Assembly (NCBI GenBank): GCA_049965095.1 | Contig: JBMFWR010000001.1 | Coordinates: 62,001 to 126,000 of the forward strand | Source: JAKAWW01 sp049965095 | GTDB lineage: Archaea; Micrarchaeota; Micrarchaeia; Micrarchaeales; Micrarchaeaceae | DNA length: 64,000 nt | Direction of reading: 5' to 3' | In this document: positions 32,645 to 42,598 of the stretch, one piece after another | Layout of the letters: the number at the start of each line of letters is the position of its first letter | How positions within the stretch are numbered: the first letter of the stretch is position 1 | Translations under genes and position numbers: made by a program | Notes under the pieces: model-generated | What the model was told of the DNA's origin: nothing | Seen by the model: the letters and a program-made list of their open reading frames with translations, nothing else | Databases searched by the model: none

Positions 32645-34846
32645 ATGGCAAGGAAAGAATATGTGGTAGAGGAAATTTCAAAACTCATGGGCACTGTTGA
32701 CCAAATTCGCAATATCGCTATAATAGCGCACGTACACCACGGCAAGACAACGCTTACAGATTCGCTGCTTGCACAGGCAGGTATAATATCAAAGAGCGTA
32801 GCCGGCGAAGTCTTATACACAAACTATGAAGCCATAGAAAAAGCGAGGCGTCTTACAATAAAATCGGCAAACATATCTCTTGGTTTTGACTACAAGGGCA
32901 AGGAATACATAATAAACCTTATAGATACGCCAGGGCACGTAGACTTTGGCGGCTATGTAACCAGATCAATGCGCGCAGTCGATGGTGTTGTGCTTGTCGT
33001 TGACCCTGTAGAAGGCGTAATGCCTCAAACTGATACAGTATTAAGGCAAGCGCTTAAGGAGAAGGCAAAGCCTGTCCTCTTTGTGAACAAGGTTGACAGG
33101 CTTATAAACGAGCTAAGGTTGACTCCTGAACAGACCTTCCAGAGGCTGCTTGCACTTATAAACGAGATAAACGAGCTTATAGACCGCTATGTGCCAGAAG
33201 AATTCCTGGGTAAGTGGCACGTCAGCGTAGAAGATGGCAGCGTGGTATTCGGATCAGCAATGGACAAGTGGGCGGTATCAACATATTTGATGAAGAAAAA
33301 CAATGTCAATTTCAAGCACGTTTTCGAGCTTACAAGCCAAGGCGAGGAAGGATTGAAAAAACTGCAGGAAATTGCACCGATAGACGAAGCTACGCTTGCA
33401 ATGGTAATAGAGCATTTGCCATCGCCAAAGGTTGCACAAGCATATCGTATACCACAAATATGGCACGGCGACCTTAACAGCGAGGAGGGCAAGGCGATGC
33501 TTAATGTTGATGCAAACGCCAAGGCAAATATAGTGATATTTGGAATAACCTACGACGAGCACAGCGGCGAAGTTGCAGTGGGAAGAATCTTTTCTGGTAC
33601 TGCAAGAAAGGGCACAGAGTTCTACATATCTGGAAGGGCACAGCCGCAAAGACTCCAGCAGGTTGGAGTTTACATGGGCCATGATCGCGTTACCGTAGAT
33701 GCAATACCAGCAGGCAACATAGTAGCGCTTGTGGGCTTGAAGGATGTTTCAGTCGGCGATACGCTGAGCGAAGGCAAGCCAATAGAGCCATTCGAGCAGA
33801 TTGTGCATTATTCAAAGCCAGTTGTTACAAAATCCATAGAGGCAAAGGACTCAAGGGATACGACAAAGCTTATAGAAGCCCTAAGGGAGCTTTCAAAGCA
33901 GGATCCCACAATAAAGGTAGAAATAAATCAAGAAACAGGAGAGCATCTCGTAAGCGGAATGGGAGAGCTGCACCTGGAGATAATAGAAACAAAAGTCAGG
34001 GAAGAATTCAACATACCAATAATAACAAGTGAGCCTATAGTCGTTTACCACGAGACAATAGAAAATGGCGCGGGGCCTATAGAAGGCAAGACGCCAAACA
34101 GACATTCCAAGTTCTATATAACCGTAGAGCCTCTCAAGGATTCGGTGCTGAAGGCTCTTGATGAGGGCACTATACGCGATGGCACGCCAAAAGGCCAAGC
34201 TGCCATAGAGGCAATGATAACAGCAGGAATGGACAGGCAGGTTGCAAAAGGCGTAGTATATGTTTCAAACAACTGCATGCTTGCGGATATGACTCACGGT
34301 GTGCAGTACATGAATGAGGTAATGGAGCTCATAGTTGATGGATTTAATGAAGCAGTGAAGGACGGCCCTCTTGCAAGGGAAAAGTGCTCTGGTGTCCTTG
34401 TAAGCATAGTTGATGCGACGATACACGAGGATCCTGTGCACAGAGGCCCTGCTCAGGTAATACCTGCAATAAGGCATGGCATATATGCCGCAATGCTTAC
34501 CGCAGGAGTCAAGCTCCTGGAGCCGAAGCAGCTCTACACGATAAACTCGCCACAGGATTACATGTCAAACATAATAACATATCTGCAAAGCAAGCGCGCA
34601 GTAGTGCAAAGCATAAACCAGGAAAGGGAGCAGGTGGTAATAGTGGCAAAGCTGCCGGTTTCAGAGGTAATAAAAGGCTTCTCCAATGACATGAGGAGCC
34701 TTACACAAGGACGCGTTGTTTGGTCGTATGAATTTGCTGGCTACGAGAAGTTGCCAAAAGAGCTGCAGGACAAAGTAGTAAGAGAGATAAGAACAAGGAA
34801 AGGCCAGCCTCCAGAGCCACCAAGCGCCAAGCAGTTCATGGAATGA
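32645..34846 (+). CDS. fusA: Elongation factor 2
   Basis: This 733-residue aEF-2 has G1 AHVHHGKTT, G2 RRLTIKSANISL, G3 DTPGHVDF, G4 NKVDRL and the EF-2 domains. The diphthamide site is intact: His599 in the segment EDPVHRGPAQVIP. It catalyses ribosomal translocation. It ends the L30e-S12-S7 block and is followed after four bases by the ThrRS-type editing domain. In many archaea EF-1A stands at this place; that is a local order difference. Confidence 0.97.
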   Translation: MARKEYVVEEISKLMGTVDQIRNIAIIAHVHHGKTTLTDSLLAQAGIISKSVAGEVLYTNYEAIEKARRLTIKSANISLGFDYKGKEYIINLIDTPGHVDFGGYVTRSMRAVDGVVLVVDPVEGVMPQTDTVLRQALKEKAKPVLFVNKVDRLINELRLTPEQTFQRLLALINEINELIDRYVPEEFLGKWHVSVEDGSVVFGSAMDKWAVSTYLMKKNNVNFKHVFELTSQGEEGLKKLQEIAPIDEATLAMVIEHLPSPKVAQAYRIPQIWHGDLNSEEGKAMLNVDANAKANIVIFGITYDEHSGEVAVGRIFSGTARKGTEFYISGRAQPQRLQQVGVYMGHDRVTVDAIPAGNIVALVGLKDVSVGDTLSEGKPIEPFEQIVHYSKPVVTKSIEAKDSRDTTKLIEALRELSKQDPTIKVEINQETGEHLVSGMGELHLEIIETKVREEFNIPIITSEPIVVYHETIENGAGPIEGKTPNRHSKFYITVEPLKDSVLKALDEGTIRDGTPKGQAAIEAMITAGMDRQVAKGVVYVSNNCMLADMTHGVQYMNEVMELIVDGFNEAVKDGPLAREKCSGVLVSIVDATIHEDPVHRGPAQVIPAIRHGIYAAMLTAGVKLLEPKQLYTINSPQDYMSNIITYLQSKRAVVQSINQEREQVVIVAKLPVSEVIKGFSNDMRSLTQGRVVWSYEFAGYEKLPKELQDKVVREIRTRKGQPPEPPSAKQFME

Positions 34847-34850
34847 TCCA

Positions 34851-35255
34851 ATGCGAATAATGGCCTGGCACGTAGATTACTTCAAGGCTTCCCCAACTGA
34901 GAAAGGCAGGTCAAAAATATCTGAAGATGCAAAGCCTTTAGAGACTGGAGAAGCGCTTCTTGTTTTTGAAAGCTTTGAAAAAACTGACGAGCAGAGACCA
35001 GATATTGTAAAGAACGGCGCGGAAGCGATAACCGAAATAGCAAAAAGCGTTGGTGCAAAGGTAATAGTTATAAACCCGTTTGCCCACATGTTTGCAGACC
35101 TTTCAAATCCAGAGTTCGCCCAGAAGAAAACAACAGAGCTCGCAAACGAACTTTCATCAGCATTTTCAGTGGAAAAGCTTGCGTTTGGCTGGTTCTACGA
35201 AATAGAGCTCAAGGCAAAGGGGCACAAGCTTGCAAGGCAATCAAGAATAATATAA
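34851..35255 (+). CDS. Stand-alone ThrRS-type N-terminal editing domain (DTD-like)
   Basis: This 134-residue protein aligns in layout with the archaeal threonyl-tRNA synthetase editing domain: MRIMAWHVDYF, EALLVFESFEKTDEQ, VIVINPFAHMFADLSNPEFA, and the ending LAFGWFYEIELKAKGHKLARQSR with the conserved FGW and KGH parts. In most euryarchaea this domain is fused to ThrRS and removes Ser from tRNA-Thr; in some archaea it is split. Here it is free, directly behind EF-2. The matching ThrRS is not in the window. Confidence 0.82.
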   Translation: MRIMAWHVDYFKASPTEKGRSKISEDAKPLETGEALLVFESFEKTDEQRPDIVKNGAEAITEIAKSVGAKVIVINPFAHMFADLSNPEFAQKKTTELANELSSAFSVEKLAFGWFYEIELKAKGHKLARQSRII

Positions 35256-35263
35256 ACAAGTTT

Positions 35264-36250
35264 TCAGTGTTCTGTTACGAAATTGCAACCTGCTGGCCTT
35301 GAGAAGCTGTTGCTTAATATCAGCTTAAGGTAGCCAAGATAAGGTACTGACGCTATTACCTCTCCTTCTATATCATTCATGCTTATGGGGTAGTTTCCGT
35401 ACTGCATGTCAAGTCCAGGGTTATTGTCTCCTTTTGTAAGCGCATAGTAATTGCCACTTGCATTGATTATTGCATATACCCTGTGCACCACGTATGCATC
35501 GCCATATTGATAAAATGAATCCTGTGGTATTGTTTTATACACTACAACAGAGTTATTCATATCACCTTTGATCGTATGATTATCAATGCTTATTGAAGTG
35601 GTGTAGGCTTCTTGCATTATGGTGCCGTTCTGGAATTCTATGTCTCTAAGCCCGCAGGTGTATCTAACAGGCCCAACCTGCTCGGATTGGCTTATGATGG
35701 TATTGAGCCTGCCACTATACAGGCCTATGCTCCATCCTGGCTTGAAATATTGCGACACCATTATACCATTTGGCGTCCTGTTGTATGCCACACAGCTGAG
35801 GAATTCCTCGCTAGCATCTGAATACATGCTGTTGAACTGGGAGCTGCTCATGTTTACTATCGGGGCTTTAAGCTGGTTTATGTTTGTTATCCCGCGTATT
35901 GCTATCATATCACCCCTATGCAGGTAAGGCAGCATGCTGCAGCTAGGCACAACGTTTATCGGAGTTGGCGTATGGAGCACGAAGCCTATCGCAAGCCAGC
36001 CGATAAGCACCAATATGACGGCACCCACAATCTCCACAATGTTCTTCGCATAGCCTTCCTCCTTTACCCCATTCATGAATTCAAGGACTATAATGATAAG
36101 AAGCACGAAGAAGGTTCCAGTTCCTGTAATAATCGCAAATGCCTGATAGCGCTGTGAAAAAACATATGTTATGAAAAGGGCAATCAAAATGACATATAAT
36201 GGCCATATCTTGAGTTCCTTGCTCTTTTTTTGCATGTTCCTTTTTGGCAA
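35264..36250 (-). CDS. Signal peptidase I (archaeal S26B type)
   Basis: This 328-residue protein has three N-terminal membrane helices (about 15-30, 40-56, 72-92) and then the catalytic domain. The nucleophile Ser is in VPSCSMLPYL (S105) and the archaeal catalytic His in DAYVVHRVYAI, followed by LTKGDNNPG. It releases signal peptides on the outer side of the membrane. The frame starts with a TTG at 36250 next to the smc stop; the ATG at 36235 is an alternative. It is cotranscribed with smc. Confidence 0.9.
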   Translation of the reverse strand: MPKRNMQKKSKELKIWPLYVILIALFITYVFSQRYQAFAIITGTGTFFVLLIIIVLEFMNGVKEEGYAKNIVEIVGAVILVLIGWLAIGFVLHTPTPINVVPSCSMLPYLHRGDMIAIRGITNINQLKAPIVNMSSSQFNSMYSDASEEFLSCVAYNRTPNGIMVSQYFKPGWSIGLYSGRLNTIISQSEQVGPVRYTCGLRDIEFQNGTIMQEAYTTSISIDNHTIKGDMNNSVVVYKTIPQDSFYQYGDAYVVHRVYAIINASGNYYALTKGDNNPGLDMQYGNYPISMNDIEGEVIASVPYLGYLKLILSNSFSRPAGCNFVTEH

Positions 36251-39200
36251 TTAATTACCTGTTTGCCCATTGTTTTGTTCAGGGGCTGAAGTTTTTGCCT
36301 GAAGCGTAGCTATGTCAAGCCCGAATGCTTTTGATTCCTCATTCGACTTTGATACCCCAATTGCCGCATCAGCAGCCACAATCATGTTGTCATTATGGCT
36401 TACTATTACCATCTGGGATTTTTTGCTTAGCTCCTTTATCACATGAGATAGCTTCTTGGTATTCTCCTTGTCTAAGCTTACGTCTATCTCGTCAAATATA
36501 TAGAAAGACATCGGTTTCCTCATCAAAATCGCAAATATCATCATGAGCATGAGCAGCGACTTTTCACCTCCTGACATCGTTTCCTGCATTTTCTCCTTGT
36601 TGGATTTGGTCCTTACTTTTATCACAAGCCCAGAGTTGAACGGATCCTTCTGGTTTTCAAGTTCAAGATATGCAGAGCCTTCAAACGCCAATGGGAAGAG
36701 GCTCTTGAAGTTTTCATTTACCTCTTTGAACGTTTCCATGAATATGCTGAGCTTTTTGGAATCTATCTCGTTTATCATTGCAAGTATGGAATCCTTTTCG
36801 CTTCCTAAAACACTAACCTTTTGCCTCGCATCCTCAACGTCTCTGCTCTTTTGTTCATAAAGCTCGGGCGCCTTCATATTGACATTGCCAAGTTTCTCTA
36901 TTTCCGCTTTCCATATGATAAGCTGCTTTTCTAGTTCATCATTGCCTTTATCTATCTCCTGCACGTCTACATAGCCCGCAAGCTCCGCCTTTATGTCAGA
37001 AAGCTTTGTCTCTGTTTGCGCCATATTAGATTCGATTACAATAATATCCCTTTTTAGCCTGTCAAGATCTCCAGCAATCCTGCCCCTTGCCTGTGCCTTC
37101 TGAGCAATAGCAGCACTTATTTCATCTATTTTTTTGTATATTGAAGCAGATTTCTCGTCGTGGCTCTTGATCTTTTTCTGGAGCTCTGCCACATCTGCGG
37201 AAAGCTTCCTTTTATTCTCCTCGTTTTCCGCTTTCCTGACCTTAAGATCCTTCTGCTCGCTTGCAATGCTGGAAATGCTTTTCTCTATCTCGCTTATCCT
37301 GCCGTTCATCATCTGGTTTTCCTTTGTTGCAGTCGCTATGTCTATCTTAAGCTTCTCTATGCTGCCCCTGAGCTCCTTTACCTTTGTAGCTTCTGCTGAT
37401 TTTATCTTCCCTTTCTGCCCCGCAGCAAGAGCCCCGTACAGCCTGTCATTTTCGCCTTTGATCTTTTCATATTCGTTATTCAGGTTCTCAAGCTCATTCT
37501 TGGTTGTTGCAATTTTGTTGTTTAGTTCAGCCATCTCTGAACGGGCTTTTGCCAGCTCGCCTCTTGCATAGTCAAGTTTCTCGCCAAGCTCTAGAATGTC
37601 TTTCTCTATAGCTTTTGCAGAAGCGGTAAGATTAAGCTGCTCAACCTGTATAGAAGCAAGCTCTTTTGCAAATTTGGCTTTTTTGTCATTGAGTGCATTA
37701 AGCTTGGCTTCTAAATCGCTTTTCTCGGCGTTGATGTTCCTTAGCTTGGCTTCAAGCTGAGCCGGATGCTCCCTCATCGATCCTCCACTTACTACGCCTG
37801 CTGGTTCTATGAGTTCTCCACCTGGAGTAACAAACCTATACTTACCAATGCCTATCGCTTTTGCAGTTTCTATGCTGTCTACAAGGTACGTATTAGAAAA
37901 TATATACTCGAAAGCTTTGGAATATTTTTTGTCAAACCTTACAAGTTGGATTACGGGTATTGCTCTCCTGTCTTCAAGCTCGCTGCCAGCTTTTACGACT
38001 ACGTCTTTTAGTGGTATAAAAGTCGCCCTCCCAAGCCCCTTTGCCTTGAGGAGCGAAATGGAATCAGATGCATCATCAATGCTGTCGACAACAAGATAGT
38101 TGAGCCTTTGGCCAGCAGCAGCACTTATGGCAGCTGAATACTTGTCTTCATATGTGCATAGCTCGTATGCTGCTCCGTGGAAACCTTTTACAGAATCCTT
38201 AAGCGCATTGCTTATCCTGTTTGTGGGGTTGCCCTGGACAGCAATCTGTTCCCTTATGTTTACGCTCTGCACATAAAGCTCGTCAATCCTGGATTTCAGC
38301 TTCCCTTCCTCTGTGCTTAATTCCTTTATGCTGCTTTCAATCATTGCCTTCTCTCCTTCTGTTTCGGAAAGCCTTTTCTTTGCCTTTTCGAGTTCCTCCT
38401 TCAGTGCATCAAGCTTTTTTACCGCTTCTGCGGAGCTCTGCTCGTGTACCTTTGTCATCGAGCTTAACTCGCTCTGCTTTACCTCATAGCCCATCTGCTC
38501 TTTTGTCAGATTCTCCTTTTTAATGCTAAGCTCGTTCAGCATTTTTTGGTTCGAATCATATTTTGCGGTTATGTCATCTGCAGTAGCAAGCTCTGTGGGT
38601 TCGTATTTTTCAAGAAGCTTTTGCGTTTCACCGAGTTTCAATTCCATTTCTTTTACCTGCGCAGAATTTGCAGCAACCTTTTCCAGAAGGTTCTTTTTTT
38701 CTTGCACAAGTTCCTCTGCGCTCTCCGAAAGCGCGATAACCCTTGCATCGATGTTCCTAATATCGGCTTCCATTACTGCAATGCTTTTGTTTATCTCTTC
38801 AAGAGCCTTGCTTGCAGTATTTATTTCGGATGAGCCAGCATTCAGCGTGTTGAGCAAAGCCTGCTTTTCAGAAGTGCCTTTTTCTATTTCGGCATCGATG
38901 CTCTTTAGCTCCGTTTCCAATGCCTCTATCTGCCTGCTTTTTTCCTTCAAAGAAACAACAAGCTTTTCATAATCCTTTTGGAGCGCCTCCTCTTTTCTCT
39001 TCAGCAGCGTGTAATTGGCCCTCTTTACAAGGCTTGAATATTCAAGATATTTTTCTGCGTCTTCCTTCTCTTTCTTGAGCTCTTCCAAGAAGCCAAGCCT
39101 TTCATTGAGCATTATGTTTGCTTCGTTTATCTTTTCGTTGACCTTTTCAAGCTCTTTTAGCGCTGCTTCCTTCTTGTCATCAAACTCTTTAATACCTGCA

Positions 39201-39673
39201 GCTACGTCTATAAGCTGCCTCCTTTCTTTAGGATTGAGGCTTAGCATGCTTATTATCTCTCCTTGGGTTATTACGTTAGTATCATTGATTTCGCTGTGGT
39301 GGTATCTGAGCAGGTCAACAACCTCCTGTTTTGTTGCGTGCCTTCCATTAAGCCTGTAAGCTATCTTGTTGTTTGACTTTATTATCCTCGTTATTTCATA
39401 CTGTTCATCACCACTAAGCGTTAGCTTGACATAAGCCCTCTTGACTCCGTCCTCCGGCCTTGGCTTGGCTCCGCTATTTATGAGCTGCGGAAAACTAGAA
39501 ACGTTGAAGCGCCTTAGCGAATTTTCACCAAGGGCAAAAAGGAGGGAATCGCATATGCTGGACTTGCCTGAGCCGTTAGACCCTATTATGCAATTGAAGC
39601 CCTTGGTAAATTTTATGTTTGCGTGCTTGAACGATTTGAAGTTGTGCAATACTAGGGTATCAAAGTAAAGCAT
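36251..39673 (-). CDS. smc: Chromosome segregation protein SMC
   Basis: This 1140-residue SMC has the N-terminal ATPase part (NFKSFKHANI; Walker A GSNGSGKSS, residues 32-40), a first coiled coil, the hinge (about 495-650, GFHGAAYELC to GVVSGGSM), a second coiled coil, and the C-terminal signature TMSGGEKSLLML with Walker B FYIFDEIDVSLDKEN. It condenses and aligns chromosomes as a dimer. The kleisin partner ScpA is not in this window. The signal peptidase gene starts directly behind it. Confidence 0.96.
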   Translation of the reverse strand: MLYFDTLVLHNFKSFKHANIKFTKGFNCIIGSNGSGKSSICDSLLFALGENSLRRFNVSSFPQLINSGAKPRPEDGVKRAYVKLTLSGDEQYEITRIIKSNNKIAYRLNGRHATKQEVVDLLRYHHSEINDTNVITQGEIISMLSLNPKERRQLIDVAAGIKEFDDKKEAALKELEKVNEKINEANIMLNERLGFLEELKKEKEDAEKYLEYSSLVKRANYTLLKRKEEALQKDYEKLVVSLKEKSRQIEALETELKSIDAEIEKGTSEKQALLNTLNAGSSEINTASKALEEINKSIAVMEADIRNIDARVIALSESAEELVQEKKNLLEKVAANSAQVKEMELKLGETQKLLEKYEPTELATADDITAKYDSNQKMLNELSIKKENLTKEQMGYEVKQSELSSMTKVHEQSSAEAVKKLDALKEELEKAKKRLSETEGEKAMIESSIKELSTEEGKLKSRIDELYVQSVNIREQIAVQGNPTNRISNALKDSVKGFHGAAYELCTYEDKYSAAISAAAGQRLNYLVVDSIDDASDSISLLKAKGLGRATFIPLKDVVVKAGSELEDRRAIPVIQLVRFDKKYSKAFEYIFSNTYLVDSIETAKAIGIGKYRFVTPGGELIEPAGVVSGGSMREHPAQLEAKLRNINAEKSDLEAKLNALNDKKAKFAKELASIQVEQLNLTASAKAIEKDILELGEKLDYARGELAKARSEMAELNNKIATTKNELENLNNEYEKIKGENDRLYGALAAGQKGKIKSAEATKVKELRGSIEKLKIDIATATKENQMMNGRISEIEKSISSIASEQKDLKVRKAENEENKRKLSADVAELQKKIKSHDEKSASIYKKIDEISAAIAQKAQARGRIAGDLDRLKRDIIVIESNMAQTETKLSDIKAELAGYVDVQEIDKGNDELEKQLIIWKAEIEKLGNVNMKAPELYEQKSRDVEDARQKVSVLGSEKDSILAMINEIDSKKLSIFMETFKEVNENFKSLFPLAFEGSAYLELENQKDPFNSGLVIKVRTKSNKEKMQETMSGGEKSLLMLMMIFAILMRKPMSFYIFDEIDVSLDKENTKKLSHVIKELSKKSQMVIVSHNDNMIVAADAAIGVSKSNEESKAFGLDIATLQAKTSAPEQNNGQTGN

Positions 39674-39817
39674 CTATACACCATATCGCCTATAGGTTAT
39701 CCCAAAATACCTATTTATCTTTATCCTGGAAGCCTAATATTTGTATTTCCTAAAAAGGTATAATAAACATACATACTGCATTAAAATAATGCTCTCATAA
39801 ATTTCTAGCGATGCACT

Positions 39818-42475
39818 ATGGATACAGAAGAAAGCGTGCTGGTAGTTGCAAATCCTGGCACAGGCAAGACCACAAGGCTTGCAAGCCGCGTAGTCGAGCT
39901 TATACAAAAAGGTGCAAAGGAAAGCGAAATACTGTGCATAACATTTACCAATAAAGCAGCGCAAGAGATGCGCTCCAAAATAGTGCAGATTGCAAAGGAA
40001 AAAGGCGTCGACATAAAAATTTCAGACCTGGCGGTGCACACCTTCCACAGCTATGCTCTAGAATACCTGCAGAATGTTGACAGGGATTACAAGGTGCTAG
40101 GAAACAATGCATTGCGCTTTTCCATTTTTAAGACGTTCGAGAAGCTTAAAGCTCTAAATTACCCCTCGGATTACATAATATCAGACATAGTCCCGAAGAC
40201 CGAGAATGCGATACGCTACGTAAAAAGCTTTGGCATACTGCCGGAAGACATAAAGATTGAGGAGGCATCGAAGGAGCTGAAAAAGATCTACGAAGAAGAA
40301 GGAATAAGCAACGTATCATTAGATGAAAACCTTCAGTTCCTTAAATATTTTAAAGAAGCATACAGCAATTACGAAAATTCAAAGAACGGCGAATACATAG
40401 ATTACAACGACATGCTTCTAATGTTCCTGAAGCGCTACGATCGCAATTTAAAGCACTACAAGCATGTGCTTGTTGACGAGCTGCAGGATGTCAACTCCAT
40501 AGAAGCACAGATAGCCATAAAGAGCGGGGATATGCTATTCCTAGTGGGTGACAGAAAGCAAGCTATATTCGGTTTTCAAGGTGGCAGCGTAAGAAATTTC
40601 GATGTTTTTAAAGTCAAGAAATTAGAATCTTTGTCTAAAAATTACAGGAGCAAGCAGCGTATATTGGATTACGCAAAGGGGCACTTTAGCGAAAACACAG
40701 AATATGATGAGCTCAAGAAAGAGCTTAAGGACCTTGGCAGTGACTTTGATGGGGGCACTGTGGAAGTAGTAGTTGCAGAAAAGCCAGACAATGTGGCTGT
40801 AAAGATGGCAATGAAGATGAGTGGTAAAACAGCAATAATAACAAGGACAAATGGGCAGCTTTTGGGTATTTCCAAAATCCTCGACTCGAAAAATGTCAAG
40901 TACTCAAGCACGATAAGCACAGCAACATCAGATACTGCCAAAAAGGAAATAATAAAGTTCCTTCGTGGCCTTCTTTATGAAAGCGAAGACGAGGTGCTTG
41001 GTGCATTGCTTACCCCGTTCTCAGGCATGACCCCACAGCAAGCTTTTAGCGCTATAGAAAAGGCAAATTCAGGCAGGTTCAAGCTCGAAGCAGATGCTAA
41101 TGCATTCTTTGCAATAAAATCAAGCATTAAAAATCTTGGCGACATAGCAAGGCTTTTTGAAACAAATATATTGCCTATTAGTGCTTCCATAGGCAAGGAC
41201 TTTTTCATAACGGCAAACGCTATTGCGGAAAACATAAACGAGTTTTTAGATACTGTAGAAAGGCCTGACAGGGAAAGCCTATTCAACTATCTAGCCATAG
41301 CAGAAGAAAACTACGAGCCCATAGGCAATGAGGGCAATCTTCTAATATCATCGGTGCACAAGGCAAAAGGTTTAGAATTCGACAATGTAATATATGTGCC
41401 AAAGCCTACTGTGGAAAAGTTTAGTTTTATAGATGCTGTCGTCTGCGCGATTATAAAGTCGAGGCTTGGTATAGATATAAGAGAGGAGCTGAAAGAAGAG
41501 GAGCTCAGGATAGATTTTGTTGCGTTCACGCGAGCCAAAAGTTGCCTTTACATAATAACAACCCCAAAGGTGCAGAAAAGGTATGCAATGGATCGTTATG
41601 CAAGCATATCGAGCGATTCCGGAGAGGACGAGCCTGAGCCAGCATCGCTTAACTATGACAAGGCTTATTCGCTTTTTGTGGCTGGCAATTATGGGGAAGC
41701 GCAAAAGCTGCTCAATTCAAGGGAAAAATGGCTTGAAGAAATGATAAGGAATTATTTTGGAAAGCTAAACACGTTTTATTTTACGCTTGTAGAAGGCATA
41801 AAAGACCCATACAGGTTCTTCAAGGACTACATAATAGCGATGCCACATAGGAATGTGCAGATGGGCCTAGGTTCGCGGATTCACGAGATCGCGGAGCTTT
41901 ATTTTAGGGGCAAGCTTGATGAAGCCAAGCTAGAAAAGGACGAGCTAAAATACCTTGCCAATATTAAAAAAGTCAATGATGAGCTTTCCAAGTATGGCTT
42001 CAGGCAAGTTGCAGCGGAAGAAAAATTGAACATAGGCTTGAACAAACTGCTAAACTGCAGCGATGATCTTACGTTCACAGGTAAAATTGATGCGATATAT
42101 GCAAAAGAAAACCTCTATTTAATAGTTGATTTTAAGACTGATAAGAGCACTGATTATAATACAGACCATAGGCGGCAGCTTGCAGCGTATAAAAGGCTTT
42201 ATTCAATTGCAAAGAACGTCGAGCAAAGCAGCATAAGCACCGCAATTGCATATATAGGCTTGGCAGGCAAGATAAATACTGGAAGGCTTGACTATTCAAT
42301 AGCATATGAGAAAGAAGGTTCTGACAAAACACTGTGGGCAAATTTCCTCAAACAGATGCAGCTTTTGCTTGCCTATAAGAGCGACCCAATCAAATTCATA
42401 GAAGCGCTCCTCGCCCAAGACAAAAACGAACTGCTTTTTGAAATAGTCAAAAGAGAGCTTGGGCAGCAATCCTAA
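39818..42475 (+). CDS. UvrD/Rep-family helicase fused to a RecB-type nuclease
   Basis: This 885-residue protein has superfamily 1A motifs: Walker A NPGTGKTT (residues 12-19), motif Ia ITFTNKAAQEM, motif II VDELQDVNS, motif III GDRKQAIFGFQGG, motif IV NYRS, motif V SSVHKAKGLEFD and motif VI FVAFTRAKS. The C-terminus (from about 680) has the PD-(D/E)XK pattern with RIHEIAE, GKIDAI, DFKTDK and RRQLAAYK. It resembles an AddA/RecB-like end-processing enzyme in one chain. The N-terminal Q-motif is missing, since an in-frame stop lies four codons upstream. Confidence 0.9.
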   Translation: MDTEESVLVVANPGTGKTTRLASRVVELIQKGAKESEILCITFTNKAAQEMRSKIVQIAKEKGVDIKISDLAVHTFHSYALEYLQNVDRDYKVLGNNALRFSIFKTFEKLKALNYPSDYIISDIVPKTENAIRYVKSFGILPEDIKIEEASKELKKIYEEEGISNVSLDENLQFLKYFKEAYSNYENSKNGEYIDYNDMLLMFLKRYDRNLKHYKHVLVDELQDVNSIEAQIAIKSGDMLFLVGDRKQAIFGFQGGSVRNFDVFKVKKLESLSKNYRSKQRILDYAKGHFSENTEYDELKKELKDLGSDFDGGTVEVVVAEKPDNVAVKMAMKMSGKTAIITRTNGQLLGISKILDSKNVKYSSTISTATSDTAKKEIIKFLRGLLYESEDEVLGALLTPFSGMTPQQAFSAIEKANSGRFKLEADANAFFAIKSSIKNLGDIARLFETNILPISASIGKDFFITANAIAENINEFLDTVERPDRESLFNYLAIAEENYEPIGNEGNLLISSVHKAKGLEFDNVIYVPKPTVEKFSFIDAVVCAIIKSRLGIDIREELKEEELRIDFVAFTRAKSCLYIITTPKVQKRYAMDRYASISSDSGEDEPEPASLNYDKAYSLFVAGNYGEAQKLLNSREKWLEEMIRNYFGKLNTFYFTLVEGIKDPYRFFKDYIIAMPHRNVQMGLGSRIHEIAELYFRGKLDEAKLEKDELKYLANIKKVNDELSKYGFRQVAAEEKLNIGLNKLLNCSDDLTFTGKIDAIYAKENLYLIVDFKTDKSTDYNTDHRRQLAAYKRLYSIAKNVEQSSISTAIAYIGLAGKINTGRLDYSIAYEKEGSDKTLWANFLKQMQLLLAYKSDPIKFIEALLAQDKNELLFEIVKRELGQQS

Positions 42476-42566
42476 CCAAATGTTTTGTAAACCTATATCA
42501 GAAAGCTCGACTTTCTCTAAAAACCCAAAATTCAAACTCTAATTGATAATTTGAATAAAAAGAAAA

Positions 42567-42575
42567 ACTTAAATA
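42567..42575 (+). promoter_or_regulatory. TATA box of a leaderless transcript (nucleotidyltransferase-like gene)
   Basis: ACTTAAATA is centred 28 bases before the ATG at 42599, the archaeal TATA-to-start spacing. It decides the start: the longer frame opening with TTG at 42551 begins upstream of this promoter and would not be transcribed from it. Confidence 0.55.
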
Positions 42576-42598
42576 GCAGGTTAGCAAAAAAAATAAAT

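Noticed and set aside
37134..37571. Long hydrophobic plus-strand frames within the SMC gene (also 38523-38972)
   Set aside because: They are the reverse shadow of the SMC coiled coil; Ser/Phe-rich composition arises from Glu/Lys codons on the other strand.
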